From Lysobacteraceae bacterium (GTDB lineage Bacteria > Pseudomonadota > Gammaproteobacteria > DSM-19610): DNA of 6,917 nt. The DNA is taken from NCBI GenBank assembly GCA_020201295.1, contig JAIVHA010000075.1, positions 1 to 6,917 on the forward strand. The letters are read 5' to 3'. The position numbers and the translations under genes were made by a program. Positions 1 through 6,326 of the stretch are shown piece by piece. The notes beneath the pieces were generated by a model that worked only from the letters and a program-made list of their open reading frames with translations, did no database searches and had not been told where the DNA came from. The first letter of the stretch is position 1. Every line of letters begins with the position of its first letter.

Positions 1-2369
1 CTGGCCATGGCCACCCAGTAGCGCACCGTATTCACCAGCAGCTTTTCACTGATGGGCTTGATCAGACATTCGTTCAGGCCCATGTCGAGCAGGCGCTCCC
101 GTTCACCCGGCATGGCATTGGCCGTCAGCGCCACCACGGGCGTGTCGCGGTTGGGTCCATTCCCGGCACGAATCCGTCGGGTCACCTCGGCACCACTGAG
201 GATGGGCATTTGAATGTCCATCAGGATGAGATCGAAGGGTCGGCGCTGGGCGAATTCCAGGGCCTCCTGGCCATTGGCTGCGGCACTGACCTCGGCTCCA
301 TGCTGCAATAGTTGGGTGGTGAGCAGTTTGCGGTTGATGGCATGGTCATCGGCAAGCAGTACCCTGACACCCTGTAGCAGGGTGGCTTGGTGCATGGTGG
401 GCGGTGTGCGATCCTGATTTTCCTGATCCTGCTGTCGACCCAGCAGGCGCAGCAGTTCCCGGTACAGGGTATCGAAGCGCACCGGTTTTCCCAGGCAGGA
501 ATCCGCGCCCAGGGCGCATAGCCGTTGCATATGCTCGCGGTCGGAACTGTTGACCAGCAGCATGACGCAAGCCTTGCTCCTGGCGCGCAGTTCCCCCATG
601 AGCTGTTCCGGCGTTCCGTCCCGGCCGCTGTTCAGGCCGATCACGATCAGGTCCCCGTCACCGATCTGTGCCGCCCTGAGCTGATCATAGTCCTCCAGCT
701 CCGTGACGCGCAGGTCCCAGCCCTGCAGCATGTGCAGCATCGCCAGCCGGGCGGTGGGGTGGGGTTCGCACAATAGCACCCGCATATGTCCGAAGGGCAA
801 TGGCGATGGTGGCAGGTCGACGGTTTGCTGCTTGCGGCAGGGCAGGGTGAAATAGAAAGTCGAGCCGACACCCGGTGTGCTTTCCAATCCGATGGTGCCG
901 CCCATGTGTTCCACCAGGTTGCGGGTGATGACCAGGCCCAGGCCGGTGCCGCCGAAACGGCGCGTGGCGGAGGTGTCGGCCTGGCTGAAGGCGATGAACA
1001 GACGCTTCTGCTCCGCTTCCGTAAGGCCAATGCCGGTGTCATTGACCTGGTAGCGCAACCAGGCGCGATCCGGTTCATCCTTTTCCAGCATCACCCGGAT
1101 CACCACGCTGCCGTGATTGGTGAACTTGATGGCGTTGCCCACCAGGTTCAGCAATACCTGACGCAGGCGAATGGGGTCGCCCAGCAGCGCCCGTGGCACA
1201 TCGTCATAGATGAGTGAAACCAGTTCCAGCTCTTTCTCGTGGGCGGCCGGCTCGAGGAGTATCAGCGCATCTTCCAGGGTTTCACGCAGATCGAAGGGCA
1301 GTTCGTCGATGTACAGCTTGCCCGATTCGATCTTGGAGAAATCCAGGATGTCATTGACGATGGTGAGCAGGTTGGTGGTGGACTGGCGGATGGTGCGGAT
1401 ATAGTCGCGCTGCTCCTCGTCGATGGGGGTGCGCAGCAGGAGATCGGCGAAACCCAGGATGCCGTTCATGGGCGTGCGGATCTCGTGACTCATGTTGGCC
1501 AGGAATTCCGACTTGACCTTGTTGGCCTGTTCGGCGCGTTTGCGCGCCTCGACCAGTTCGAGATTCTGCGCATTCATGGTGTCCAGGGTCTCGCGCAGCT
1601 CCCGGGTAGCCTGTTCCACCTGGTCCTGGAGTTCGGCACGATTCTGCTCCAGGGCTTCGGCCATGGTGTTGATGCCTTGCTCCAGGTGACCGAGTTCACC
1701 CCGGGCGCCAGTGTTCACCCGGGCCTCGAGGTCACCCTGGCCGAGCCGTTCCACGGCACGGTTGAGGTCCAGTACCGGGCGGATGATGTTGGCCCCGATG
1801 CGGGCCCCCAGCAGGCTGCTGAACACCACCAGGCCCAGGGTGATGAGGCTGCTGTGGATCAACACCTGGCGTTGCCGGGCGCGCGTGGCGATGGGTGACA
1901 TCTCCACGGTCACCGAGCCGAGGATGTGCTGTCGTTCTTCGCGCTGCCGGGAAGGGCCGCTCATGGGGCTGAGCAGTTCATCATAGGTATCGGTGATCAG
2001 GCGGGTCTGAATCACCGGCACCCGGAACATCAGGTCCGGCTGGGGATGTGCCTCGGGCGTGCTCAGGTCGTCATGTTTGGCTTCCACCAGCAATTTGCCG
2101 TCCACATCGGCGATCATCACATGGGCCACGTCGGCCTCGCGCAGGGCGGCCTCGGCCTGTTGTTGCAACAGGCCGAGATCACCGGCGAATACGCCGAATT
2201 CACTGGCGGGTGCCAGCTGGTTGGCGATGGCCTGGCCACGGTCACGCAGGGACTGGTCCAGATCCTTGAGTCGGGTATGGGTGAAGTAGCCGCTGAGCAG
2301 CAGGGACAGGGCCACCACCGGCAGAATGGCCAGCAGCAGTACCCGGCTGCGAATGCCTTGTCCTGTCAT
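1..2369 (-). CDS. barA: BarA/GacS-like tripartite hybrid sensor histidine kinase (C-terminus cut by window edge)
   Basis: Inner-membrane hybrid kinase of the BarA/GacS family, which acts through UvrY/GacA to control CsrA/RsmA small RNAs in relatives. The frame is open from ATG 2369 to base 1 (789 full codons). Seen in order: TM1 about residues 10-27; periplasmic sensor about 28-168; TM2 about 169-190; HAMP about 190-243, then a coiled-coil-like linker; HisKA with SHEIRTPMNG and phospho-acceptor His295; HATPase with N-box Asn412, DTGIG from Asp444 and GGTGLGL from 473; a degenerate receiver from about 529 (EP for the acidic pair, Gly578 for the acceptor Asp, Lys628 kept); an intact receiver with Asp674/675, Asp718 in DLILMDIQMP and Lys771. 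E. coli BarA is 918 aa with a terminal HPt domain, so about 120-130 residues including HPt should lie beyond the left edge. The start is set by GGAGG seven bases upstream and by ATGA overlap with the preceding gene. Family assignment is strong. The regulon, and a true GacS role as opposed to a paralogue, are inferred. Confidence 0.9.
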   Translation of the reverse strand, partial: MTGQGIRSRVLLLAILPVVALSLLLSGYFTHTRLKDLDQSLRDRGQAIANQLAPASEFGVFAGDLGLLQQQAEAALREADVAHVMIADVDGKLLVEAKHDDLSTPEAHPQPDLMFRVPVIQTRLITDTYDELLSPMSGPSRQREERQHILGSVTVEMSPIATRARQRQVLIHSSLITLGLVVFSSLLGARIGANIIRPVLDLNRAVERLGQGDLEARVNTGARGELGHLEQGINTMAEALEQNRAELQDQVEQATRELRETLDTMNAQNLELVEARKRAEQANKVKSEFLANMSHEIRTPMNGILGFADLLLRTPIDEEQRDYIRTIRQSTTNLLTIVNDILDFSKIESGKLYIDELPFDLRETLEDALILLEPAAHEKELELVSLIYDDVPRALLGDPIRLRQVLLNLVGNAIKFTNHGSVVIRVMLEKDEPDRAWLRYQVNDTGIGLTEAEQKRLFIAFSQADTSATRRFGGTGLGLVITRNLVEHMGGTIGLESTPGVGSTFYFTLPCRKQQTVDLPPSPLPFGHMRVLLCEPHPTARLAMLHMLQGWDLRVTELEDYDQLRAAQIGDGDLIVIGLNSGRDGTPEQLMGELRARSKACVMLLVNSSDREHMQRLCALGADSCLGKPVRFDTLYRELLRLLGRQQDQENQDRTPPTMHQATLLQGVRVLLADDHAINRKLLTTQLLQHGAEVSAAANGQEALEFAQRRPFDLILMDIQMPILSGAEVTRRIRAGNGPNRDTPVVALTANAMPGERERLLDMGLNECLIKPISEKLLVNTVRYWVAMA

Positions 2370-2381
2370 GGCTGGGCCTCC
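2366..2381 (-). promoter_or_regulatory. Shine-Dalgarno and ATGA stop/start overlap coupling the binding protein and kinase genes
   Basis: On the minus strand GGAGG (2381-2377) lies seven bases before ATG 2369, inside the last codons of the binding-protein gene. The TGA stop of that gene (2368-2366) overlaps the kinase ATG as ATGA. This is the classic arrangement for translational coupling and fixes the kinase start. Confidence 0.85.
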
Positions 2382-3325
2382 AGTGTCTGCAGGCTGTGCA
2401 GCAGATCGGTTTCGCCGGGAATCCGCAGGCCCAGGGATCGGGCCACCTGGTGGTTCACCGCCACGCTGTAATACTCGGGGTGCCGCGCTGGCGGCAACAA
2501 GCGTCCGGGTTCCGCCAGCAGGGACGCGATCCAGTACGCCGCCTGGGTGGCGATCTGTTCCGGCGTGGAATAGACCGCCGCAAGGGCACCGGCGCGTACA
2601 TAGCCCGGCGAAAAACCGATCATGGGCACTTCACGGCGGTAGCTGGTGAGCAGTATGCCCTGCAGATTCTGGCGGTTGAAGACCTGTTGGTCGGGCACGG
2701 CCAGCAGCACCTCGCTTTGCTCCAGCAGGCGGCGCAGCGGTCCCAGGTAGTTACCCGCTTCTGGTACCAGCCCGATCTGGGCCTGCCATTGCTGCTGGCC
2801 AATGGCAGTCTCTACCTCGGCCTGCAACTCCCGGGACGTTGTACCGAGCAGGATGCCGATACGCTCCACTCCTGGCAGGGCGAGCCGGATCAGGTTCAGC
2901 TGGCGCTGCCAGGGCTGGTCGATGAAGATCGCGCTATGGTGTGCTTCGCCAGCGACTGGCCCTGGCGGGAAGGGGTACCCGGTGGACGGGACCAGGACAT
3001 GCAGGACCTGGTGCCTGGCCGGCAGGCGGTCCACGAGCCGCGACGCCTGGCTACCGATGGGGACGACCAGGTCGGCCTTGGCGATGGCGTGGTAGTCCGG
3101 ATCGTCCGCCAGGCTTTGTCCCAGCTGGTGGGGCTGGTCGCTGAGCTGGGGCAATTCTGTTTGCAGGGCCTGGGCCAGGGCCTGGTAGGGACCGTTGCGT
3201 TCACTCAACAGCAGCTCGATACGGTAGGGCTGGTCAGCGGCCGAGGCCAGGCCGACCAGCAGCAAACCGGCTACGGGCAGCAGCCGGTGCCAACGCCCGA
3301 TCATGGCGCAGGCACCGCGCGGCAT
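2366..3325 (-). CDS. Periplasmic ABC-type substrate-binding-like protein (ABC_sub_bind family, solitary)
   Basis: Predicted exported protein of 319 aa. Residues 1-29 form a signal peptide: Arg-bearing n-region, hydrophobic LLPVAGLLLVGL, cleavage after ASA before ADQPYR. The mature part has the two-lobe alternation of the ABC_sub_bind family: an early LVVPIGSQASRLV strand-loop, a central RIGILLGTTSREL segment opening the second lobe, and a later region resembling the family's late block (LLAVPDQQVFN, then VPMIGFSPGYVRAGALAAVYS). No permease or ATPase gene is adjacent, so a transport role is unproven. Position between a TonB receptor and a kinase with a periplasmic domain suggests it hands a ligand to, or modulates, the kinase; that is inference and the ligand is unknown. 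ATG 3325 is preferred because GGGGA (3338-3334) lies eight bases upstream. An in-frame ATG at 3304 would give a shorter signal peptide without a good Shine-Dalgarno sequence, and a TTG at 3367 is less likely. Confidence 0.78.
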   Translation of the reverse strand: MPRGACAMIGRWHRLLPVAGLLLVGLASAADQPYRIELLLSERNGPYQALAQALQTELPQLSDQPHQLGQSLADDPDYHAIAKADLVVPIGSQASRLVDRLPARHQVLHVLVPSTGYPFPPGPVAGEAHHSAIFIDQPWQRQLNLIRLALPGVERIGILLGTTSRELQAEVETAIGQQQWQAQIGLVPEAGNYLGPLRRLLEQSEVLLAVPDQQVFNRQNLQGILLTSYRREVPMIGFSPGYVRAGALAAVYSTPEQIATQAAYWIASLLAEPGRLLPPARHPEYYSVAVNHQVARSLGLRIPGETDLLHSLQTLEAQP

Positions 3326-3394
3326 GCGAATTGTCCCCAAAAATTCCAGCAATGAAAATCCTGCCAATGTACTGCCGATGTCGTTTTCGTCGTA

Positions 3395-3422
3395 TGTATA
3401 GTTATAGCGGTATCTGGTTCAG
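3395..3422 (-). promoter_or_regulatory. Candidate sigma-70 promoter for the binding protein-kinase pair
   Basis: The only AT-rich patch in the 151-base gap after the receptor gene. On the minus strand CTGAAC (3422-3417) could be a -35 and TATACA (3400-3395) a -10, 16 bases apart; an overlapping TATAAC (3406-3401) is an alternative -10. The -35 is weak. If real, it would allow the binding protein and kinase to be transcribed independently of the receptor. Confidence 0.3.
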
Positions 3423-3433
3423 CTTGCCGTGGG

Positions 3434-3458
3434 CAGGGCCTTTCCCCAAAGGCACCTG
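3434..3458 (-). terminator. Stem-loop just after the receptor gene, without a U-tract
   Basis: About 19 bases past the receptor stop, the minus strand reads CAGG-T-GCCTTT, loop GGGG, AAAGGC-CCTG: a 10-bp stem with one bulged T and a four-base loop. No run of T follows (CCCACGG comes next), so it is not a standard intrinsic terminator. It could attenuate read-through into the binding protein-kinase pair, or protect the 3' end of the receptor mRNA. Confidence 0.35.
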
Positions 3459-3476
3459 GCCGTGCTGCGCCCGTGG

Positions 3477-5129
3477 CTAGTCTGGTGCCAGGCTCAACTG
3501 GATAAAGATCCGGGGATCGAAACGGTTGCCGCGCCGGAACTCCACGTGATCCCCCAGAATATTCTGCCCCACCAGTGCCAGCTGGGCTCTCTGGTGGCCC
3601 AGGCGGAAGCCCTTGGCGAACCGCAGGTCCAGGCGGCTGATGGCATCGATGGATTCCCATTCCAGCCATTGCATGCGCTCGGTATAGTGCCAGGCCAGGC
3701 TGGCATCGATCCGGCGTGGGAATCGGTGGCTGGCGAACAGCAGGTAGCTGTTGCGCGGCGCGCTCTGGCTGAATTCCTCCTGCACGTCATCGCTGTCGAT
3801 GTCGATATAGGCATGGCCGAAACGGACCATGGTATGGGTGGAGGGGCGCCAGTCCAGCTGGGTCTCGATACCCTGCAGGCGGGCCCGGACGTTGGGGATG
3901 GCCAGGTTGGCGTCGATGCTACCCACCAGGTGGCCGAATTCCTCGATCATGGCCGGCGTGCGCGAGGCCCGCGACCAGGCGGCGCGCAGACTGTGCCGGT
4001 CGTGCAGGCGGTAGTTCGCCGCCAGCCGTGGCGACAGGTCATGGCCGATGATGTCGTTATGCTCCAGCATGGTGCCCAGGTTGAGCTTCAGTCGATCCGT
4101 GACGGGTACCTCGGCATTGCCGAACACCCGGTAGAGGTGGTGGTAGAGCCAATCGTCGCGGTTGAACCACCCTTCCGAGCGCACCCGGTCCATGCGCAGG
4201 CTCCCGCCCCACACGAAGCGGGTACCCTGGGCAGGGCTGTAGCGGTGTTGGACCTCCAGATCGTGACGCTGGGTGCGCAGGTAGCCGTCGAGCAGGGCGC
4301 TGGCGGTCAGTGTGCCCTCCAGGGGGATGCCGGTCAGCTGGTTCACAGTGGCGGCATCCAGGGCCTCTGTTACGGGCCCTATCAGCACTTCGTCCCGGGT
4401 CACATGTTCATCGCGGTGGAATTGGACATGGAATTCATGTCCTGTCGCGTTGCTGCGTTCCCAGCGCAGTTGCACGAAGTTGTTTTCCTTGTCCTGGGTG
4501 CGGGGCGGGTCGGACAGGTCCGAGAACAGGGCGCCTTTGCCCTGCGGGGATTCGGCGATGCCGGCCTGGATCTCCCAGCGGTCGGTGGCATTGAACTGAT
4601 AGTCGGCGCGGCCGGTCAGGCGCCGCCCCCGGCTCCAGTCATGGTTGTCCCAGATGCGGTCGCGGTAACGGGTGACACCGTCGAAGCCGCTGTCCTGCTG
4701 GTACTGGAAGCTGATGCGGTAATCCAGGGCCCCCTGGCGGCCGCCATGGCGCAGCAGGACGTCGCCGATGTCGTCGCTGCCGCGGGTCAGCCTGGTATAG
4801 ATACCCTGTTCCTCGGCGGCGTGGCGGGGGTGGTGATTGCCGGTGGCGAAGCCGGTCACCATGCCCGGCACCAGGCGCAGCACGTCCACCAGGGTGCGGG
4901 CGCCGCTGGCCTCGATCATGTGGCGGTCGATGACGGTGACCGCGGCGGGGGTGTCGTGGCGGGACTGCTTCAGGCGCGTGGCGGACAGCACTACCGGCAA
5001 CTCCGCCAGGAAGGCGGCCTCGTCGTACTGCGCGAGCAGGCCGGGTGCCGGCAGGGCAAGCCCCAGGGCCAGAAGGGGCGGACCCAGGCGTGACCGGGGG
5101 CGTGGTGAACCAGGGCTGTGGTACTTCAT
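3477..5129 (-). CDS. TonB-dependent outer-membrane receptor with an apparent internal deletion in the plug
   Basis: Outer-membrane beta-barrel receptor of 550 aa; the substrate cannot be told. Residues 1-33 form a signal peptide ending GLLA. A TonB-box-like PVVLSATRL (45-53) follows, then the start of a plug domain: DTPAAVTVIDRHMI and TLVDVLRLVPGMVTGFATGN, ending near residue 98. After this, family members normally carry about 60-70 residues with a YHGL..R.QVLVDGR-type segment and the IERIEVVRGP...GVINIIT motif. Here these are absent and the sequence jumps to RHAAEEQG, which usually follows INIIT. The rest is amphipathic barrel strands with ALVGQNILGDHVEF near the end; the terminus (FIQLSLAPD) lacks the usual final Phe. 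ATG 5129 is chosen over an in-frame GTG at 5168 because it gives a normal signal peptide; GGAG lies 11 bases upstream. Without the middle of the plug, normal gating is doubtful; it may be impaired, altered or an assembly error. Confidence 0.82.
   Translation of the reverse strand: MKYHSPGSPRPRSRLGPPLLALGLALPAPGLLAQYDEAAFLAELPVVLSATRLKQSRHDTPAAVTVIDRHMIEASGARTLVDVLRLVPGMVTGFATGNHHPRHAAEEQGIYTRLTRGSDDIGDVLLRHGGRQGALDYRISFQYQQDSGFDGVTRYRDRIWDNHDWSRGRRLTGRADYQFNATDRWEIQAGIAESPQGKGALFSDLSDPPRTQDKENNFVQLRWERSNATGHEFHVQFHRDEHVTRDEVLIGPVTEALDAATVNQLTGIPLEGTLTASALLDGYLRTQRHDLEVQHRYSPAQGTRFVWGGSLRMDRVRSEGWFNRDDWLYHHLYRVFGNAEVPVTDRLKLNLGTMLEHNDIIGHDLSPRLAANYRLHDRHSLRAAWSRASRTPAMIEEFGHLVGSIDANLAIPNVRARLQGIETQLDWRPSTHTMVRFGHAYIDIDSDDVQEEFSQSAPRNSYLLFASHRFPRRIDASLAWHYTERMQWLEWESIDAISRLDLRFAKGFRLGHQRAQLALVGQNILGDHVEFRRGNRFDPRIFIQLSLAPD
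4821..4841 (-). other. Presumed junction of the in-frame plug deletion
   Basis: These bases encode receptor residues 97-103 (GNHHPRH), where the upstream plug motif (FATGN) meets residues normally found after INIIT (RHAAEEQG). The join is rich in short CAC/CCGCCAC strings, which could have served as microhomology, and the reading frame is kept. Exact breakpoints cannot be fixed without an undeleted relative. Confidence 0.5.
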
Positions 5130-5289
5130 GGAAAGTCGGACTCCGTTACCTTGGTACCCCCCGAGCACACCGCTACCGTCCTGCCGGTATGACGAGTCGA
5201 TCAGAGGGGTTCCTGTACGTTATTGTGTTCTACGACGCGGCCTTCCCATGCGGCGCCAGCTGCGAAATGAGGCCCTATGGTGCAGGGTT

Positions 5290-5312
5290 TTGCCCGGCAG
5301 GTCAAAGGGCAA
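5290..5312. repeat. Short perfect dyad TTGCCC-N11-GGGCAA, possible operator
   Basis: Six-base perfect arms, TTGCCC (5290-5295) and GGGCAA (5307-5312), are separated by 11 bases, 37 bases upstream of the cysM ATG. Arm length and one-helical-turn spacing fit a dimeric regulator site, and the minus-strand TTGACC lies between the arms. A six-base dyad can occur by chance in GC-rich DNA, so this is tentative. Confidence 0.25.
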
Positions 5313-5314
5313 GC

Positions 5315-5343
5315 TTCTGTTTTGTGGCAGGAATACGTACACT
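5315..5343 (+). promoter_or_regulatory. Candidate cysM promoter placing transcription start at or next to the ATG
   Basis: TACACT (5338-5343) resembles a -10 box and lies six bases before ATG 5350. TTCTGT (5315-5320), 17 bases upstream, is a weak -35. Used this way, transcription would start at about the A of the ATG, giving a leaderless mRNA. The only purine-rich element, AGGA (5329-5332), is 17 bases from the ATG, too far for a normal ribosome binding site. Confidence 0.3.
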
Positions 5344-5349
5344 CGCGCG

Positions 5350-6240
5350 ATGGACTACCGAACCCTGGAAGACTTCGTCGGCAATACCCCGCTGGTGGCC
5401 TTGCAGCGCCTGCCCGGCGCCACCTCCAACCGCATACTGGTCAAGCTGGAGGGCAACAACCCGGCCGGTTCCGTCAAGGACCGCCCGGCCCTGAGCATGA
5501 TCCACCATGCCGAGGCGCGCGGCGAGATCCGCCCCGGCGACACCCTCATCGAAGCCACCAGCGGCAATACCGGCATCGCCCTGGCCATGGCGGCCGCCAT
5601 GAAGGGCTACCACATGGTTTTGATCATGCCCGAGCACATGAGCCTGGAACGGCGCGCCACCATGAAGGCCTTCGGCGCCGAGATCATCCTGGTCACCCGC
5701 GAGCAGAGCATGGAGGGCGCACGCGACCTGGCCAAGGCCATGGAGGCGGAAGGCAAGGGCAAGGTGCTGGACCAGTTTTCCAACCCCGACAACCCGCTGG
5801 CCCATTACGAGGGCACCGGCCCCGAGATCTGGCGCGACACCGCGGGTCACATCACCCATTTCGTCAGCTCCATGGGCACCACCGGTACCATCATGGGCAC
5901 CTCCCGTTATCTCAAGGAAGTGAACCCGGCGATCCAGGTCATCGGCGTGCAGCCCACCGAGGGCGCCTCCATCCCCGGCATCCGCCGCTGGCCCGAGGCC
6001 TATCTGCCATCCATCTATGAGGCCGCGCGAGTGGATCGCGTGATCGACGTGAACCAGCAGGATGCCGAAGACACCACCCGCGCCCTGGCGGCGCGCGAGG
6101 GCATCTTCTGCGGCATCTCCTCCGGTGGCGCCGTGGCCGCCGCCCTGCAGTTGTCCCGGGAGGTGGAGGACGCGGTCATCGTTTCCATCGTCTGTGATCG
6201 TGGCGACCGCTATCTCTCCACCGGGGTCTTCCCCGCCTGA
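5350..6240 (+). CDS. cysM: Cysteine synthase B (O-acetylserine sulfhydrylase, CysM)
   Basis: Cytoplasmic PLP enzyme of the beta-substituted alanine synthase family. It replaces the acetate of O-acetyl-L-serine with sulfide or, as CysM can, thiosulfate, giving cysteine or S-sulfocysteine. The 296-aa product aligns end to end by eye with E. coli CysM (303 aa). GNTPLV lies at 11-16; the PLP Schiff-base lysine is Lys43 in NNPAGSVKDR; TSGNTG (70-75) is the substrate/PLP loop; SSMGTTGT (173-180) is the PLP phosphate-binding loop in its CysM form; IPGIRRWP and EAYLP are CysM-type; GIFCGISSGG carries the Ser that contacts the PLP ring; DRGDRYLSTGVF closes the protein. CysM rather than CysK is favoured by SSMGTTGT and RRWP. 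ATG 5350 is chosen because family homology begins there; the frame is open far upstream but that stretch is antisense to the receptor gene. The start has no well-placed Shine-Dalgarno sequence. It is probably co-transcribed with the gene 75 bases downstream. Confidence 0.96.
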   Translation: MDYRTLEDFVGNTPLVALQRLPGATSNRILVKLEGNNPAGSVKDRPALSMIHHAEARGEIRPGDTLIEATSGNTGIALAMAAAMKGYHMVLIMPEHMSLERRATMKAFGAEIILVTREQSMEGARDLAKAMEAEGKGKVLDQFSNPDNPLAHYEGTGPEIWRDTAGHITHFVSSMGTTGTIMGTSRYLKEVNPAIQVIGVQPTEGASIPGIRRWPEAYLPSIYEAARVDRVIDVNQQDAEDTTRALAAREGIFCGISSGGAVAAALQLSREVEDAVIVSIVCDRGDRYLSTGVFPA

Positions 6241-6247
6241 GCTATGG

Positions 6248-6326
6248 CTAGCCCGCATATCTCACCGCCAGTCATGCCGTGCCCTGGGGCCGTCGCAGCA
6301 GAAGGGCGGTGAGGTATGCAGGCTAG
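6248..6326. repeat. 22-bp near-perfect inverted repeat burying the start codon of the downstream gene
   Basis: Left arm 6248-6269 (begins CTAGCCCGCATA, ends CTCACCGCC) and right arm 6305-6326 (begins GGCGGTGAGG, ends GGCTAG) are reverse complements at 20 of 22 positions. In the plus-strand RNA one difference is a U-G wobble (6260/6314) and the other a C-A mismatch (6254/6320). The spacer is 35 bases. The right arm contains the ATG at 6316-6318 and the GGTGAGG before it; the better Shine-Dalgarno match AAGGG (6302-6306) straddles the loop/stem border. The left arm starts 8 bases after the cysM stop, so a terminating ribosome would cover the base of the stem. No T-run follows, so it is not an intrinsic terminator. 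It may be a translational coupling or sensing hairpin, a protein-binding site, or a short repeat element; CTAG, often rare in bacteria, caps both ends. Confidence 0.8.

Larger units (their letters stand above)
5130..5349. promoter_or_regulatory. Divergent intergenic control region between the receptor and cysM
   Basis: This 220-base gap separates the leftward receptor gene from rightward cysM and must hold promoters for both. No convincing consensus promoter for the receptor was found: the best minus-strand match is TTGACC (5305-5300) followed after 17 bases by a poor CACCAT. No Fur-box-like AT-rich 19-mer was seen, so iron control of the receptor is not supported. A dyad at 5290-5312 and a -10-like hexamer near cysM are listed separately. 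Confidence 0.5.

Noticed and set aside
1239..1898. Plus-strand open frames opposite the kinase as separate genes
   Set aside because: All lie antisense to a continuous kinase frame with complete HAMP, HisKA and HATPase motifs.
2396..3355. Plus-strand open frame of 319 codons opposite the binding-protein gene
   Set aside because: Low-complexity Gln/Gly/Leu composition and no motif; the minus-strand frame has a signal peptide and family pattern.
3429..5093. Long plus-strand open frame of 554 codons antisense to the receptor
   Set aside because: It mirrors the receptor gene, has no recognisable domain and shows the Val/Gly/Ala/Gln-rich composition of an antisense shadow in GC-rich DNA; the minus-strand product has clear family motifs.
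4837..5349. N-terminal extension of cysM to an upstream in-frame start
   Set aside because: The extra 171 residues are Arg/Ser-rich, overlap the receptor gene antisense and have no CysM homology; known CysM proteins start at the MDYRTLEDFVGNTP region.
5130..5349. Fur box or riboswitch upstream of the TonB receptor
   Set aside because: No AT-rich Fur-like palindrome and no cobalamin or other riboswitch core could be recognised in the gap.
5302..6258. Minus-strand open frame of 318 codons opposite cysM
   Set aside because: Gly/His/Ala/Asp-rich antisense shadow; cysM on the plus strand is unambiguous.
6248..6326. Intrinsic terminator for cysM
   Set aside because: The stem is strong, but no T-run follows the right arm and the loop is 35 bases, unlike intrinsic terminators.
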